From: an uncultured Muribaculaceae bacterium
GTDB lineage: Bacteria; Bacteroidota; Bacteroidia; Bacteroidales; Muribaculaceae
Length of the DNA: 64,000 bases
NCBI GenBank assembly: GCA_910577585.1
Contig: CAJTNN010000013.1
Location: forward strand, 1-64,000
Reading direction: 5' to 3'
Shown: positions 25,232-33,781 of the stretch, one piece after another
How positions within the stretch are numbered: position 1 is the stretch's first letter
How the letters are laid out: every line of letters begins with the position of its first letter
The notes under the pieces: model-generated
The model's input: only the letters and a program-made list of their open reading frames with translations
Database searches by the model: none
What the model was told of the DNA's origin: nothing
Program-made: the position numbers and the translations under genes

Positions 25232-25467
25232 CCCCACTCGCCAGCCCGCCATGGGTTTGCTCCACGGCTAATCAAAACCTCTTAACGGGAGTACGGTGGT
25301 AACGGGAGTACGATAAAGACTGGAGGTAACTTGTCCGGCGCCAGCCTCCTGGGAGGAGGGGCGCCCACGCCCCGACACGGCCATGCTACGGGCATCAGTG
25401 GAGTAAGTGAAGTGAGATCACCGTGCATACGTTGAGGAAACGCTCGGGCGATAATGATATACAAATT
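25232..25467. other. Gene-free stretch after the methyltransferase
   Basis: No gene is seen. A short direct repeat, ACGGGAGTACG, occurs twice (about 25286-25311), and the remainder is GC-rich spacer ahead of the terminator hairpin at 25468. Confidence 0.4.
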
Positions 25468-25509
25468 CAGGCATGTCGGCCCTAAGGGCGACATGCCTGG
25501 TATTTTTTA
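25468..25509 (+). terminator. Strong intrinsic terminator
   Basis: CAGGCATGTCG (25468-25478) pairs with CGACATGCCTG (25489-25499) and is followed directly by TATTTTTTAT. It would end plus-strand transcription coming from the methyltransferase gene, ~240 nt after its stop codon. Confidence 0.75.
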
Positions 25510-25591
25510 TCGACACTAATAACTTTTTAAGGTGCCCGGCGACCGGAGAGTCGGAGTTGCCGACTTAAGGACGCAGGCGACGCGACGCGGA

Positions 25592-26101
25592 TTACGCCTG
25601 ATAATCGCTGAGCTGCGAGCGGAGACGCTTGCGGGCAAAGAAGATGCGGCTCTTGACTGTGCCTAACGGCAAACCGAGCTTCTCAGCAATCTCGTGGTAT
25701 TTATATCCGGCCACATACATATTGAAGGGGACGCGATACTCATCTGAGAAGGAATTGAGCGCCTGGCTGATCTCCTTGACGGCATATGAACCCTCGGGAG
25801 TAGCAAGACCACTCTCCTGCGATATGTTGAGGTGGTAGAGATCTTCGGTCTTATCAACAACTGTGGCCTGACGCACGTTCTGACGATAATTGTTGATGAA
25901 GATATTGCGCATGATTGTGAAAATCCAACCCTTGAAGTTGACATTGTCAACATACTTCTCTTCATTATCGAGAGCTTTGAGGGTAGTGTCCTGAAGCAGG
26001 TCCTGCGCAGCCTCGCGATTTGAGGTCAGCTGGTATGCAAAACTCAGTAGATTGCCCTGAAGGCCTAAAAGTCTGTTTTTGAAAGATTCGTTGGATTTCA
26101 T
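25592..26101 (-). CDS. ECF-type RNA polymerase sigma factor
   Basis: This 169-aa sigma-70 family protein has region 2 (about 10-80, with LLQDTTLKAL and GWIFTIMRNIFINNYR) and region 4 (about 110-160, with YKYHEIAEKLGLPLGTVKSR as the -35-type helix-turn-helix), the two-domain layout of extracytoplasmic-function sigma factors. It directs RNA polymerase to its own regulon. No anti-sigma gene (FecR or zinc-finger type) is adjacent, so how it is controlled cannot be told from this window. It is monocistronic and divergent from the DEAD-box helicase gene. Confidence 0.94.
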   Translation of the reverse strand: MKSNESFKNRLLGLQGNLLSFAYQLTSNREAAQDLLQDTTLKALDNEEKYVDNVNFKGWIFTIMRNIFINNYRQNVRQATVVDKTEDLYHLNISQESGLATPEGSYAVKEISQALNSFSDEYRVPFNMYVAGYKYHEIAEKLGLPLGTVKSRIFFARKRLRSQLSDYQA

Positions 26102-26240
26102 GTTATTGTGTCTTAGTTGTTCGTTTTTGGGTGATCCCTTAAAGGTCTCTTAGTTGATCCATCGGAGAATGAAGGAATCGTCACATTCCCGATTTCAATA
26201 TTAAAACACTGCAGGATGAAAATAGTTACGTTTTTTTTCG

Positions 26241-26248
26241 TAATTTTG
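26241..26248 (+). promoter_or_regulatory. Probable -7 element for the DEAD-box helicase gene
   Basis: TAATTTTG on plus matches TAnnTTTG, ~195 nt upstream of the preferred start. No TTTG is found at the expected -33 position. The 342-bp gap 26102-26443 otherwise holds only leader sequence for the sigma factor and helicase genes. Confidence 0.4.
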
Positions 26249-26443
26249 TAGAAAAATGAGGTGAGCAGACCACGCTTTTAACTTCTTTAATGATTATTTC
26301 TTTGCGGTTCAGGCTTTTAGGCATCCGCACCCTGCAAACGTTAAAGTATGCTAAACTTGCTCTCCCCGGCGCGGAGTGTTGCGAAATTGCTACTCACCAG
26401 CAGAGGGCGACAGACCGCCAATACACATTATATATATCTACAC

Positions 26444-27892
26444 ATGAGATTTGACGACTACTTCGAGAGCGACGACCTGCTTGATGCTCTCTGGGATATG
26501 CATTTTGATGAGATGACACCTATTCAGGAGCAAGCCATCCCGCATGTGCTCGAAGGGCGCGACCTGCTGGCCTGCGCACAGACCGGCACCGGCAAGACCG
26601 CTGCCTATCTGCTGCCTGTAATCGACCTGATATGCACCGGCCAATATCCTGAAAACCGCGTTAACTGCGTCATCATGGCCCCCACCCGCGAACTTGCCCA
26701 GCAGATTGACCGGCAGATGCAGGGATTCTCTTACTTCCTGCCCATCAGCTCACTCCCTATATATGGTGGCACCGACGGCCACACCTACGAACAACAGCGG
26801 CGCGGCCTGAAGTTGGGTGCCGATGTGGTGATCGCTACCCCCGGCCGACTTATCGCGCACCTGCAAATGGGCTCGGTGGACCTCTCGAAAGTATCATTCT
26901 TCATACTCGATGAGGCCGACCGGATGCTCGACATGGGCTTCTATGAAGATATAATGAGCATCGCAAAGCACCTCCCTAAAGAGCGGCAGACCCTCCTCTT
27001 CTCGGCCACAATGCCCCCGAAGATTCAGCAGCTCGCCAATACTATCCTTCGTGACCCGGCTGAAATCAAACTTGCCGTATCAAAGCCTGCCGACAAAATC
27101 CGCCAGCTTGCCTACATATGCCACGAGACTCAGAAGGAGGCTCTGCTGCGCCATGTGCTCAGCGAGGAGGATTACAAGCGCGTGATAGTCTTCTCATCAT
27201 CGAAGCTTAAGGTGAAGCAACTCGCCCGCTCGCTGAAGCTCGGCAAACTTAAAATCGGCGAGATGCACTCCGACCTCGACCAGAATCGCCGCGAGGATGT
27301 TATGCTCGACTTCAAAGCGGGCAAAATCAATGTGCTCGTGGCCACCGACATCGTGGCGCGAGGCATAGATATCGACGATATCGAACTCGTGGTGAATTTC
27401 GATGTGCCGCGCGAGGGTGAGGATTATGTGCATCGCGTAGGCCGCACCGCACGCGCCGACCGCGATGGCAAGGCGGTGACTCTCGTGGCCGACCGCGACC
27501 GTCGCAGCTTCCAGATGATTGAGAAACTTCTCGGCAAAGCCGTGGAGCGCGGCACTGTGCCCGCCGAACTCGGCGAGGCTCCGACCGAACGTCCTGCCAC
27601 CCAGAGCCGCAATAATGGTAACCGCAATAACAACCGCATCGGTAACCGAAATGGCAATCAAAACGCCAACCGCAATGGGCGCCGCAATAATAACCGCAAT
27701 GGCAATCAAAATGGCAACTCTAATGCCAATCAGAATGCCAACCTGAATGCCATTCAAAATGGCAACCCGAATGCCAACCTGAATGCCAATCAAAATGGCA
27801 ATCAAAATCAGGGTAACCCGAATCGCCGCCGATGGACTCACCGCCGCCCGAAGTCAGGCACCGAAGGGAATGGCAACTCAGGGGAGGCCTAA
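26444..27892 (+). CDS. DEAD-box RNA helicase with Asn-rich C-terminal tail
   Basis: This ATP-dependent RNA helicase likely works in ribosome assembly or RNA decay. I start at ATG 26444 (MRFDDYFESDDLL, 482 aa), where the Q-motif region begins normally; an upstream in-frame ATG at 26348 adds an unrelated stretch. Motif I AQTGTGKT is at 45-52, then Ia PTRELAQQ, II DEADRMLDMGF, III SATMP and VI HRVGRTAR. The last ~95 residues are Asn/Gly/Arg-rich with repeating NGNxN units, ending in a basic GNPNRRRWTHRRPK. Basic tails of this kind bind RNA in other DEAD-box proteins; the Asn repeat is unusual. Confidence 0.95.
   Translation: MRFDDYFESDDLLDALWDMHFDEMTPIQEQAIPHVLEGRDLLACAQTGTGKTAAYLLPVIDLICTGQYPENRVNCVIMAPTRELAQQIDRQMQGFSYFLPISSLPIYGGTDGHTYEQQRRGLKLGADVVIATPGRLIAHLQMGSVDLSKVSFFILDEADRMLDMGFYEDIMSIAKHLPKERQTLLFSATMPPKIQQLANTILRDPAEIKLAVSKPADKIRQLAYICHETQKEALLRHVLSEEDYKRVIVFSSSKLKVKQLARSLKLGKLKIGEMHSDLDQNRREDVMLDFKAGKINVLVATDIVARGIDIDDIELVVNFDVPREGEDYVHRVGRTARADRDGKAVTLVADRDRRSFQMIEKLLGKAVERGTVPAELGEAPTERPATQSRNNGNRNNNRIGNRNGNQNANRNGRRNNNRNGNQNGNSNANQNANLNAIQNGNPNANLNANQNGNQNQGNPNRRRWTHRRPKSGTEGNGNSGEA
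27596..27826 (+). repeat. Asn-codon-rich degenerate coding repeat in the helicase tail
   Basis: The stretch is built from short units encoding NGNxN/NANxN, with 6-, 12- and 18-bp periodicity (AATGGCAATCAAAATGGCAA and variants), switching from the GC-rich codons of the core to AAT-rich ones. Such tracts tend to change length by slippage in multiples of three. Confidence 0.7.
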
Positions 27893-28037
27893 CCATACCC
27901 ACTTATCTCAAATTCTCTTTAACATCCAATAACCATTCAATCCTTTTTCGTAAAAAATATCAGGATAAATAGGAAGAAGATTCCCCTCTTCATCACGAAG
28001 AAGGGAATCTCCAATTTTAGTAGTTTAGTACCTACAA

Positions 28038-28502
28038 TCACTCGACAATGTCAATTGTCGGGATCTGTGCATACACCAGCTCCCTTGTACCAAAGCGCAA
28101 AGTTCTGACTATTTCAATGTCAGAAACTTTGAGAGTCTTACCACGAAGAGACTCCATTGCTTCCTGCACATTACGATGCTTGCGGAACTCATCAGCTGCA
28201 GTACCCATGGTATGCTTACGCACACCAGTAGGCGTACCATCCTCGTTAAACACCGAGCGACTTTTAGTGAAAGTCGAAGGATAGAACGGTTTAGCGTTAC
28301 CATTGGTAAGCTCTACCATGATGTACTGCACTTTGGCATTTCCGAGGTTCTGTTCGTATACATCGAACTTCTCAGGGATTGTGAACTCATCACCGATTTC
28401 GAGAACGAAATTCTCGAGTGAGCGTACTGCACCGGTGAAACCCTTTACTTTCTTGTCACCACGTGCTTGATTACGCTGAATTTCAACAGTAAGTCCTGCC
28501 AT
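28038..28502 (-). CDS. Conserved-looking 154-aa protein of unknown function
   Basis: I do not recognise it. The start at ATG 28502 (MAGLTVEIQ) is preferred to the frame start at 28517. It is a polar, probably cytoplasmic alpha/beta protein without a signal peptide or membrane helix. The first third (residues ~8-45) is strand-rich, the middle has KSRSVFNEDGTPTGVRKHT, and a helix (ADEFRKHRNVQEAMESLRG) precedes a C-terminal strand. The region around it (27.9-28.8 kb) is more AT-rich than its neighbours, and the upstream 269 bp contain short repeated CCTAGTC motifs but no gene. Phage or mobile-element origin is possible but not shown. Confidence 0.75.
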   Translation of the reverse strand: MAGLTVEIQRNQARGDKKVKGFTGAVRSLENFVLEIGDEFTIPEKFDVYEQNLGNAKVQYIMVELTNGNAKPFYPSTFTKSRSVFNEDGTPTGVRKHTMGTAADEFRKHRNVQEAMESLRGKTLKVSDIEIVRTLRFGTRELVYAQIPTIDIVE

Positions 28503-28771
28503 AATTCTAAAATACACTTCTAGTCCAAGTGTGAAGCTTTGGTTAATAAAATATGCGTATTATCCTAGTCGCATTCCTAGTCTAGTTCTGTCGAATATGT
28601 ACTCTTTCCAGAATGTTTCATTGGTTAATAATTTTCTATTTGAAAATTATTAAAAGTCACCACGTCTGGATTTGTTTAACTCGTCAGCTTATACCCTTTA
28701 TTTTGTAACGCGGGCATGAAGGTCTTCATAGAAGCCGCTTAGACTTTTTTTCGTAAAAAGTTTAATCGGCT
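28503..28771. other. AT-rich gap with short CTAGTC repeats
   Basis: No gene is seen. CCTAGTC/CTAGTC motifs recur around 28530-28585. No convincing -33/-7 pair for the 154-aa gene was found. Confidence 0.3.
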
Positions 28772-29215
28772 TCATAGATTAGAATTGTAGTAGGCCGGAT
28801 CGCCGGTAACTTCGCTCGACACAAACGGGGGAAGCTCAACTCTGCATTCTTCAGAGGGGAGCTCAACCTCGGCCAGTGTCAGTCCGGCAAGTCGCCCGGT
28901 GAATTCATCAACCTCCCACATGTAGCCGGCATAAGGCACAATCCAGCGCCGTTTTTCAACAACTTTACCCTCACACATAAGCAGCATGCGGCGCGCATCC
29001 TCCAACGGCACCTCATATTCATACTCCTCGCGAGTGGCACCGGTGGTGACACCCTTGACGGTCAGATAACCACGGCCATCGACGATGCGCACCCTGACGG
29101 TCGACTCCTTACGGCGCGAAAGATAACCCTGCGCCATCTCGCCACACCCCGTAGCCAACGACTTATAAGAATCATCAGCCACCAAAAATTTCCTCTCAAT
29201 CTCAAATTTAGCCAT
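28772..29215 (-). CDS. CYTH-domain protein (triphosphate-binding, class IV cyclase/triphosphatase-like)
   Basis: CYTH proteins bind triphosphates in a beta-tunnel; most bacterial single-domain members hydrolyse inorganic triphosphate or related compounds. The 147-aa protein begins with the diagnostic ExExK motif (EIERK, residues 5-9) and has Arg/Lys-rich strands (ESTVRVRI, GYLTVKG, EEYEYEVP, KRRWIVPY) and acidic strands (WEVDEF, LAEVELP) typical of the tunnel walls. Length is normal for a stand-alone CYTH protein. It is monocistronic, and the activity is inferred from family only. Confidence 0.92.
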   Translation of the reverse strand: MAKFEIERKFLVADDSYKSLATGCGEMAQGYLSRRKESTVRVRIVDGRGYLTVKGVTTGATREEYEYEVPLEDARRMLLMCEGKVVEKRRWIVPYAGYMWEVDEFTGRLAGLTLAEVELPSEECRVELPPFVSSEVTGDPAYYNSNL

Positions 29216-29629
29216 AATCTCCTAATCTAAAATTTCCGCAGCCACTCTGGCTACCTCTTTATCAATGCCGTGGGTTGCAAAACCACGGCAACTGGTGAAA
29301 GAAGTAAGTCTCAGTACATCTGCATATTGACACCAGTCGTTAATTGTGCAGACGGCAACTGCACAATTTCCGGACCTGTGTTTTGAGGGTTATCTGTAGT
29401 CCCGGCGAGTTTCCAACACGCCGGCATGCATATATGCCGCGGGGTGCATACCAACGCAACTTCGACTGTATTCGCCACCAAGTTGGTGACGAATTGTATT
29501 TGCGACCCGCAGGGTTGCATTCATATGCAAAATTAGCAATTTTTTCGCATTTTTTTAGTTAACTTTGCAGCCGGTTTGCAATCGCGCTTTTGGCTTAGGC
29601 AAACATCCGACCATTATTGAGAGAAATAC
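29216..29629. other. Promoter region of the DUF5686 gene, rich in inverted repeats
   Basis: The 414-bp gap has no credible gene. It holds a perfect 10-bp stem (AATTGTGCAG at 29342-29351 with CTGCACAATT at 29359-29368) and imperfect palindromes such as CACCAAGTTGGTG near 29480. A -7-type element TAACTTTG sits at 29560-29567. Confidence 0.45.
29560..29567 (+). promoter_or_regulatory. Probable -7 element for the DUF5686 gene
   Basis: TAACTTTG matches TAnnTTTG, 62 nt before the coding start. No -33 TTTG at 20 nt. Confidence 0.4.
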
Positions 29630-32104
29630 TTGACCGTGACCAGGGCTTTATCTTTCATATTGACTTTGATTGGCATCGTCGCTCCGCTATGCGGGGCTGC
29701 GAGCGTCGTGCCCGATTCGGCTGCGTCAGATGCGCTCTCAGCTCCGGCACTGTGGGAAGACCTGCCCTACTCGATCCCTCTCGCTTCTGACTCTATTGCA
29801 GTGCCCCCACTCACGCCTCTCACTCCGCTCGGGCGCGATATGGATGACGAGGCTGATCTGCAGCCGGTGCGCATCACCGACCTTCAGGGAGTGGAGATTA
29901 CAGCCGGATACCAGAAATACTCCAAAAAGGATAACCCTGCCTACGAACTGATGAAGCGCATACGCGCCGCAAAAGATCTCACCGACCCGCGCATTCTGCC
30001 CGAATATTCCGAAGATTTCTATAATAAGATTGTACTCGGGCTTAACGATGTCGACACTCTGCATCTGCAACGCCGCGACCGTAAGCGACTCCTCGGCCAA
30101 TATATCGACACCGCCGCCCACACCGGGCGCCCTGTGCTCCTCCTCTCGCTGCACGAGACTGCCGGCACACGCCTGCACTCGCTCAATTTTCTCAAAGACA
30201 AGATGCTGATTCGTGGCCGACGCAACGTGGGCATCGACGATGCGTTTGACCAGGAGAATATCGACAAGATGCTCGACGATGTGCTCCGAAATGTCGATAT
30301 CTACAAAGATGATATCGTGCTGATGCAGCAGCGCTTCGTGTCGCCCATAAGTCATCTGGCCGACAACTACTATAAGTATTACCTCAACGACACGGTGCTT
30401 ATCGACGGACGCCCGCATCTGGAGCTGGTGTTCGCACCGCGCACACCGGAATCATTCGGCTTCAACGGGCGCCTGTTCGTGGAGGCCGGCGACTCCACCT
30501 ACTTCGTGCGCCGAGTGGAGATGAGGGTGCCGAGAGTCATCAATCTCAACTACATCGACAATGTATTCATCACCCAGGAATATATGCGCGATGATTACGG
30601 CAAGCGCCATCTGTCGCTCGACGACATGTCGGTAGAACTCACAATAGTGCGCGGCACCGACACCTTCTATGCCCGACGCATCACCCGCTTCGCGCCCCCC
30701 GAATTCTCGCCCGACAAATCGCTGCACAACTTTCTCTACGACGCCAATAACTATATAGTCTACGAAAATGCCAACCTCGAGCCATGGGATAAATGGAATG
30801 ACTTCCGCCTCACGCCCCTATCTACAGCTGAAAAAGGTATGGGGGGAATGATGAACAAGCTGCGCAAATATCCCGCCATATACTGGACCGAGAAGATTCT
30901 GAAGATTATCGTCAACGGATATGTGGCTACTTCCTCTAATTCAAAGGTGGATCTCGGACCGATCAACACCCTGATATCCTACAACTCTATCGAGGGGTTG
31001 CGTCTGCGAGTGGGTGGACTGACCACGGCCAATCTCTCGCCCCACTGGTTTGCCCGCGGATATGTGGCCTACGGATGTCATGACCGGAAATTCAAATATA
31101 ACGCCGAACTTGAATACTCGCTCATCCCCAAAGAGTATCACTCTAAGGAGTTTCCGGTAAACTCTATCAAACTGCATTACAACTACGATCTTGATGCCAT
31201 AGGACAGCACTACTACTACACCAACTCCGACAACGTCTTCCTCTCGCTCAAACGCGAAAGCTGCAAGCTCTCGCTCTACCGCCGCGAAGCAGGCGCCACA
31301 TATCAGCTTGAGCTCCATAATAATTTCTCGGTGGTGGGCTCATTCCGCCACCGCACGTATGAGGCCACACCCTGGCTACCCTTCATCACCGCCACAGGCC
31401 ACGCCTACGACAAATACACCCAGGCCGGATTCATGATAGAACTACGCTACGCTCCGGGCGAGAAATTTCTGCAGACCCGCGGCCGACGCTATCCTATCAA
31501 TAAAGATGCTCCCATCATACGCCTCACCCACGAAATAGTGCCCCGCGGAATGCTCGGCTCTGCCTTCACACTCAACAAGACTGAGCTCTACGTATCGAAA
31601 CGCATATGGCTATCGGCATTTGGATACCTTGACGCGATTGTAAAAGGTGGAAAAATCTGGAGCAAGGTGCAGTATCCGGCTCTGCTGTGGCCAAATGCCA
31701 ACCTGTCGTTTACAATCCAGCCGGAATCATACTCGCTGATGAATCCGATGGAGTTCCCGATGGACTACTACGGATCGCTCGACCTCAGCTACTTCGCCAA
31801 TGGAGCACTCTTCAACCGCGTGCCGCTGCTGAAGCGCCTGAAACTGCGCGAAGTCGTCACCTTCAAGATGCTGATGGGTGGACTGACAAAGAAGAACGAC
31901 CCCGACTATGACCCCGACCTCTACCGCTTCCCGACCGACGCCAATGTGCAGCGCATCGGTTCAAAACCCTATATGGAGATAAGTGCCGGCATCGACAACA
32001 TACTCACCTGCCTGCGCATCGACTACGTGTGGCGCCTCACCTACCGCGACCTCCCCGACGCACCCCACGGGGGCGTGCGCCTCTCGCTGCACTTCTCATT
32101 CTGA
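29630..32104 (+). CDS. DUF5686 family outer membrane protein
   Basis: This 824-aa protein fits the Bacteroidota DUF5686 family: a signal peptide (about 1-23), an N-terminal domain with the RITDLQGVEITAGYQKYSKK region, and a long C-terminal half (about 450-824) of alternating strands that ends in LSLHFSF, a typical barrel end. It lacks the carboxypeptidase-like CarbopepD_reg_2 domain that often precedes DUF5686. No ATG lies ahead of the signal peptide; the start is TTG 29630 or GTG 29636. Function of the family is unknown. It has its own promoter and no operon partner. Confidence 0.88.
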   Translation: MTVTRALSFILTLIGIVAPLCGAASVVPDSAASDALSAPALWEDLPYSIPLASDSIAVPPLTPLTPLGRDMDDEADLQPVRITDLQGVEITAGYQKYSKKDNPAYELMKRIRAAKDLTDPRILPEYSEDFYNKIVLGLNDVDTLHLQRRDRKRLLGQYIDTAAHTGRPVLLLSLHETAGTRLHSLNFLKDKMLIRGRRNVGIDDAFDQENIDKMLDDVLRNVDIYKDDIVLMQQRFVSPISHLADNYYKYYLNDTVLIDGRPHLELVFAPRTPESFGFNGRLFVEAGDSTYFVRRVEMRVPRVINLNYIDNVFITQEYMRDDYGKRHLSLDDMSVELTIVRGTDTFYARRITRFAPPEFSPDKSLHNFLYDANNYIVYENANLEPWDKWNDFRLTPLSTAEKGMGGMMNKLRKYPAIYWTEKILKIIVNGYVATSSNSKVDLGPINTLISYNSIEGLRLRVGGLTTANLSPHWFARGYVAYGCHDRKFKYNAELEYSLIPKEYHSKEFPVNSIKLHYNYDLDAIGQHYYYTNSDNVFLSLKRESCKLSLYRREAGATYQLELHNNFSVVGSFRHRTYEATPWLPFITATGHAYDKYTQAGFMIELRYAPGEKFLQTRGRRYPINKDAPIIRLTHEIVPRGMLGSAFTLNKTELYVSKRIWLSAFGYLDAIVKGGKIWSKVQYPALLWPNANLSFTIQPESYSLMNPMEFPMDYYGSLDLSYFANGALFNRVPLLKRLKLREVVTFKMLMGGLTKKNDPDYDPDLYRFPTDANVQRIGSKPYMEISAGIDNILTCLRIDYVWRLTYRDLPDAPHGGVRLSLHFSF

Positions 32105-32236
32105 GAAGCGCCCTCCCACCTCACTCATCAGCCGCACATCACAGTATCTAATGTGATATGGCTATATCAATACTGAGAATCAGCATATTACAATTTGTAA
32201 GTCGTACAAAATATGTACTTTATGAGAAAATACGAA
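32105..32236. other. Short AT-rich spacer downstream of the Abi gene
   Basis: Convergent spacer between the DUF5686 gene and the HEPN Abi gene. An ATCACA...TGTGAT palindrome (about 32139-32155) is the only structure seen. The switch to AT-rich sequence here marks the left edge of the Abi island. Confidence 0.35.
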
Positions 32237-32974
32237 CTAACCGAGTCCACCTCTTTCAGAGGAAGACAATCGAGCGGTATCGGATTTGAGTTGATTGATT
32301 TGGGCGCACACTCTATTTATATGGTCCAAACCATACAGCAGTGAGTTGCTGTCTATTTCCATCCACGAGAACAAAGTCTTAATCTTAGCGTAGATATTTA
32401 CGATATATGAGGTATCTATCTCAGCCGTATTTGTGGCAAAACAGATGGTCTCGTGATGGGCTATTCTATTTCTGAGTGAGTTAACCTTGTCAAGTTCATT
32501 GAAAATGAAAGTCTGATTATACTGATATTCTCTTGAAGACTTTGGTTTGTTTGGAAAAATTTTTAGAAGATTTCTTCCTGTTACTCGATATTGAATTGGC
32601 GAAAACATGTACTTCCAGATTCCAAACTCCATTTCTGCCAGGAGTTTGTTGTGTGTATAACTGCCATCATGTATAAGTCTCCGATGTGCAGTCTGAATTA
32701 TGTCATGTGTTTTTTTAAGTATTGGCTGAGAGAAAATACCGAAAGGCATTATGGATTCTTTTAGCCATTCCGCCCCAAGATTGGATGTCAACTGACGGTC
32801 AATAGCATTGCGTAATGCCACTTCAAAACAACTGACTATGGTGAACATCTCTTGAGAGATTTGGAGATTGTAGCGATACAACGTCATTGCCTTACGTGTG
32901 TCTCCACCACATGCCGTCAGGTATCGCTCCATCCTACTCGAAGACATTATTCTCTCAAAATCGGCGTATTTCAT
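32237..32974 (-). CDS. Abi_2/AbiF-like HEPN abortive-infection protein
   Basis: This 245-aa protein fits the Abi_2 (AbiD/AbiF) family of phage-defence HEPN proteins. The N-terminal part (SRMERYLTACGGDTRKAMTL and FEVALRNAID, about 12-60) is typical of the family. The HEPN RNase motif R-x4-H is intact as RNRIAH (Arg168-His173), followed by a second His174 and Glu175. HEPN proteins of this type cleave RNA and stop growth when triggered. The gene is AT-rich relative to its neighbours, has no protein partner, and starts 53 nt from a divergent promoter driving a very short terminated RNA. AbiF proteins have been reported to pair with a small RNA antitoxin; that this protein behaves likewise is inference. 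Confidence 0.88.
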   Translation of the reverse strand: MKYADFERIMSSSRMERYLTACGGDTRKAMTLYRYNLQISQEMFTIVSCFEVALRNAIDRQLTSNLGAEWLKESIMPFGIFSQPILKKTHDIIQTAHRRLIHDGSYTHNKLLAEMEFGIWKYMFSPIQYRVTGRNLLKIFPNKPKSSREYQYNQTFIFNELDKVNSLRNRIAHHETICFATNTAEIDTSYIVNIYAKIKTLFSWMEIDSNSLLYGLDHINRVCAQINQLKSDTARLSSSERGGLG

Positions 32975-33002
32975 TTTTGTAACAGAACTTTTACGGTTAA
33001 AA

Positions 33003-33034
33003 TTTGGTTGTTTGAAATAAAAGCACTACTTTTG
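33003..33034 (+). promoter_or_regulatory. Strong Bacteroidota promoter for a short RNA next to the Abi gene
   Basis: The -33 element TTTG (33003-33006), exactly 20 nt of spacer and the -7 element TACTTTTG (33027-33034) match the consensus perfectly on the plus strand, directed away from the Abi gene. No open reading frame of note follows; a hairpin and T-run begin 12 nt after the -7 element. Confidence 0.65.
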
Positions 33035-33040
33035 CAGTGT

Positions 33041-33087
33041 TGAATCCCGGTAGCCCCTGTACATCAAGCTATCGGGTTTTGTTTTTT
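33041..33087 (+). ncRNA. Candidate ~45-nt hairpin RNA divergent from the Abi gene
   Basis: With transcription starting about 7 nt after the -7 element, the RNA would consist of a 5-nt leader, a 9-bp stem (CCCGGTAGC 33046-33054 with GCTATCGGG 33068-33076, one G-U pair), a 13-nt loop (CCCTGTACATCAA) and the run TTTTGTTTTTT (33077-33087). The hairpin and T-run form an intrinsic terminator, so the unit is self-contained. The small RNA is inferred; it could instead be a terminator that isolates the Abi gene. On the minus strand the same hairpin would form in a read-through leader of the Abi mRNA. Confidence 0.5.
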
Positions 33088-33499
33088 CAGTGTAAAGATA
33101 ATAAATTTTTACGATATATTGAGAAAAGCCACTGTGATTCCTTCGAATGGCCACTACTAAACAATCTCTCATACTTCCTTTCATGGGAAATCTTATGTTT
33201 TGGCTTGCCACTCATCGCCCCCTCGGAATAGTACACCTGATTGCCCTTGTCGTCAAGAACAGGTGTCATGGTGCGACCGAGGTAATATTCCAGGTAGAGA
33301 GATGTGTAGAGACATGTTTTACAGTTCCTAATCAAAGTTTTAACACATTTTCTAAGGATACAATACAGAACATTGGAAAAGACTCAGGCGTTATCATAGC
33401 ATGAATACCTTAATGTGCGTCCATTTCCGGGATACCGCTGATTCATAGGCAAGTCGGACTGTCCGGAGATGGAGAGCCATCCATCTAATCCACTCGACT
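33088..33499. other. Non-coding or decayed stretch beside the Abi locus
   Basis: No recognisable gene. Short overlapping frames exist on both strands. The longest minus-strand one (33087-33335, including TMTPVLDDKGNQVYYSE) looks protein-like in part but matches nothing I know, so it may be a remnant or a very small gene. The next gene starts at 33500. Confidence 0.3.
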
Positions 33500-33781
33500 A
33501 TGAAAACACTGCATTCAACCTCCACTATTTATCCCGGCAAATCCCTCACGGGATTTCTAATCGTAGTTTGTGCGATATGCGCATTGGCCGGCATAGCAAG
33601 TCCGATGATTCCGATAGAGTTCACCTGGGCCTCACTTGGCATTATGAACGGCTGTCTGCTCTATGACATCGCCGCAATATTCCTCACAGGCCAGACCGAA
33701 GAGGGGCGCGGCGTCATCAACTGCCGCACAGTAGCAGCCTTCGTAATCAACCTGCTGATAATCCTCGCATTAATCGATTGA
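33500..33781 (+). CDS. Small membrane protein of unknown function
   Basis: This 93-aa protein has about three hydrophobic segments (residues ~17-37, 45-63, 76-92) and no recognised domain. It starts at ATG 33500. Its last six codons plus stop (ILALID) are part of a 38-bp tandem duplication with the downstream non-coding sequence, and a strong hairpin terminator follows. Coding status is supported by clean membrane segments and an ordered start-terminator layout, but it could be a chance frame; I favour a real gene. Confidence 0.6.
   Translation: MKTLHSTSTIYPGKSLTGFLIVVCAICALAGIASPMIPIEFTWASLGIMNGCLLYDIAAIFLTGQTEEGRGVINCRTVAAFVINLLIILALID

Noticed and set aside
33046..33076. tRNA-like or riboswitch structure
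   Set aside because: Too short; a single hairpin with a T-run fits a terminator or tiny RNA, not a tRNA arm set or aptamer.
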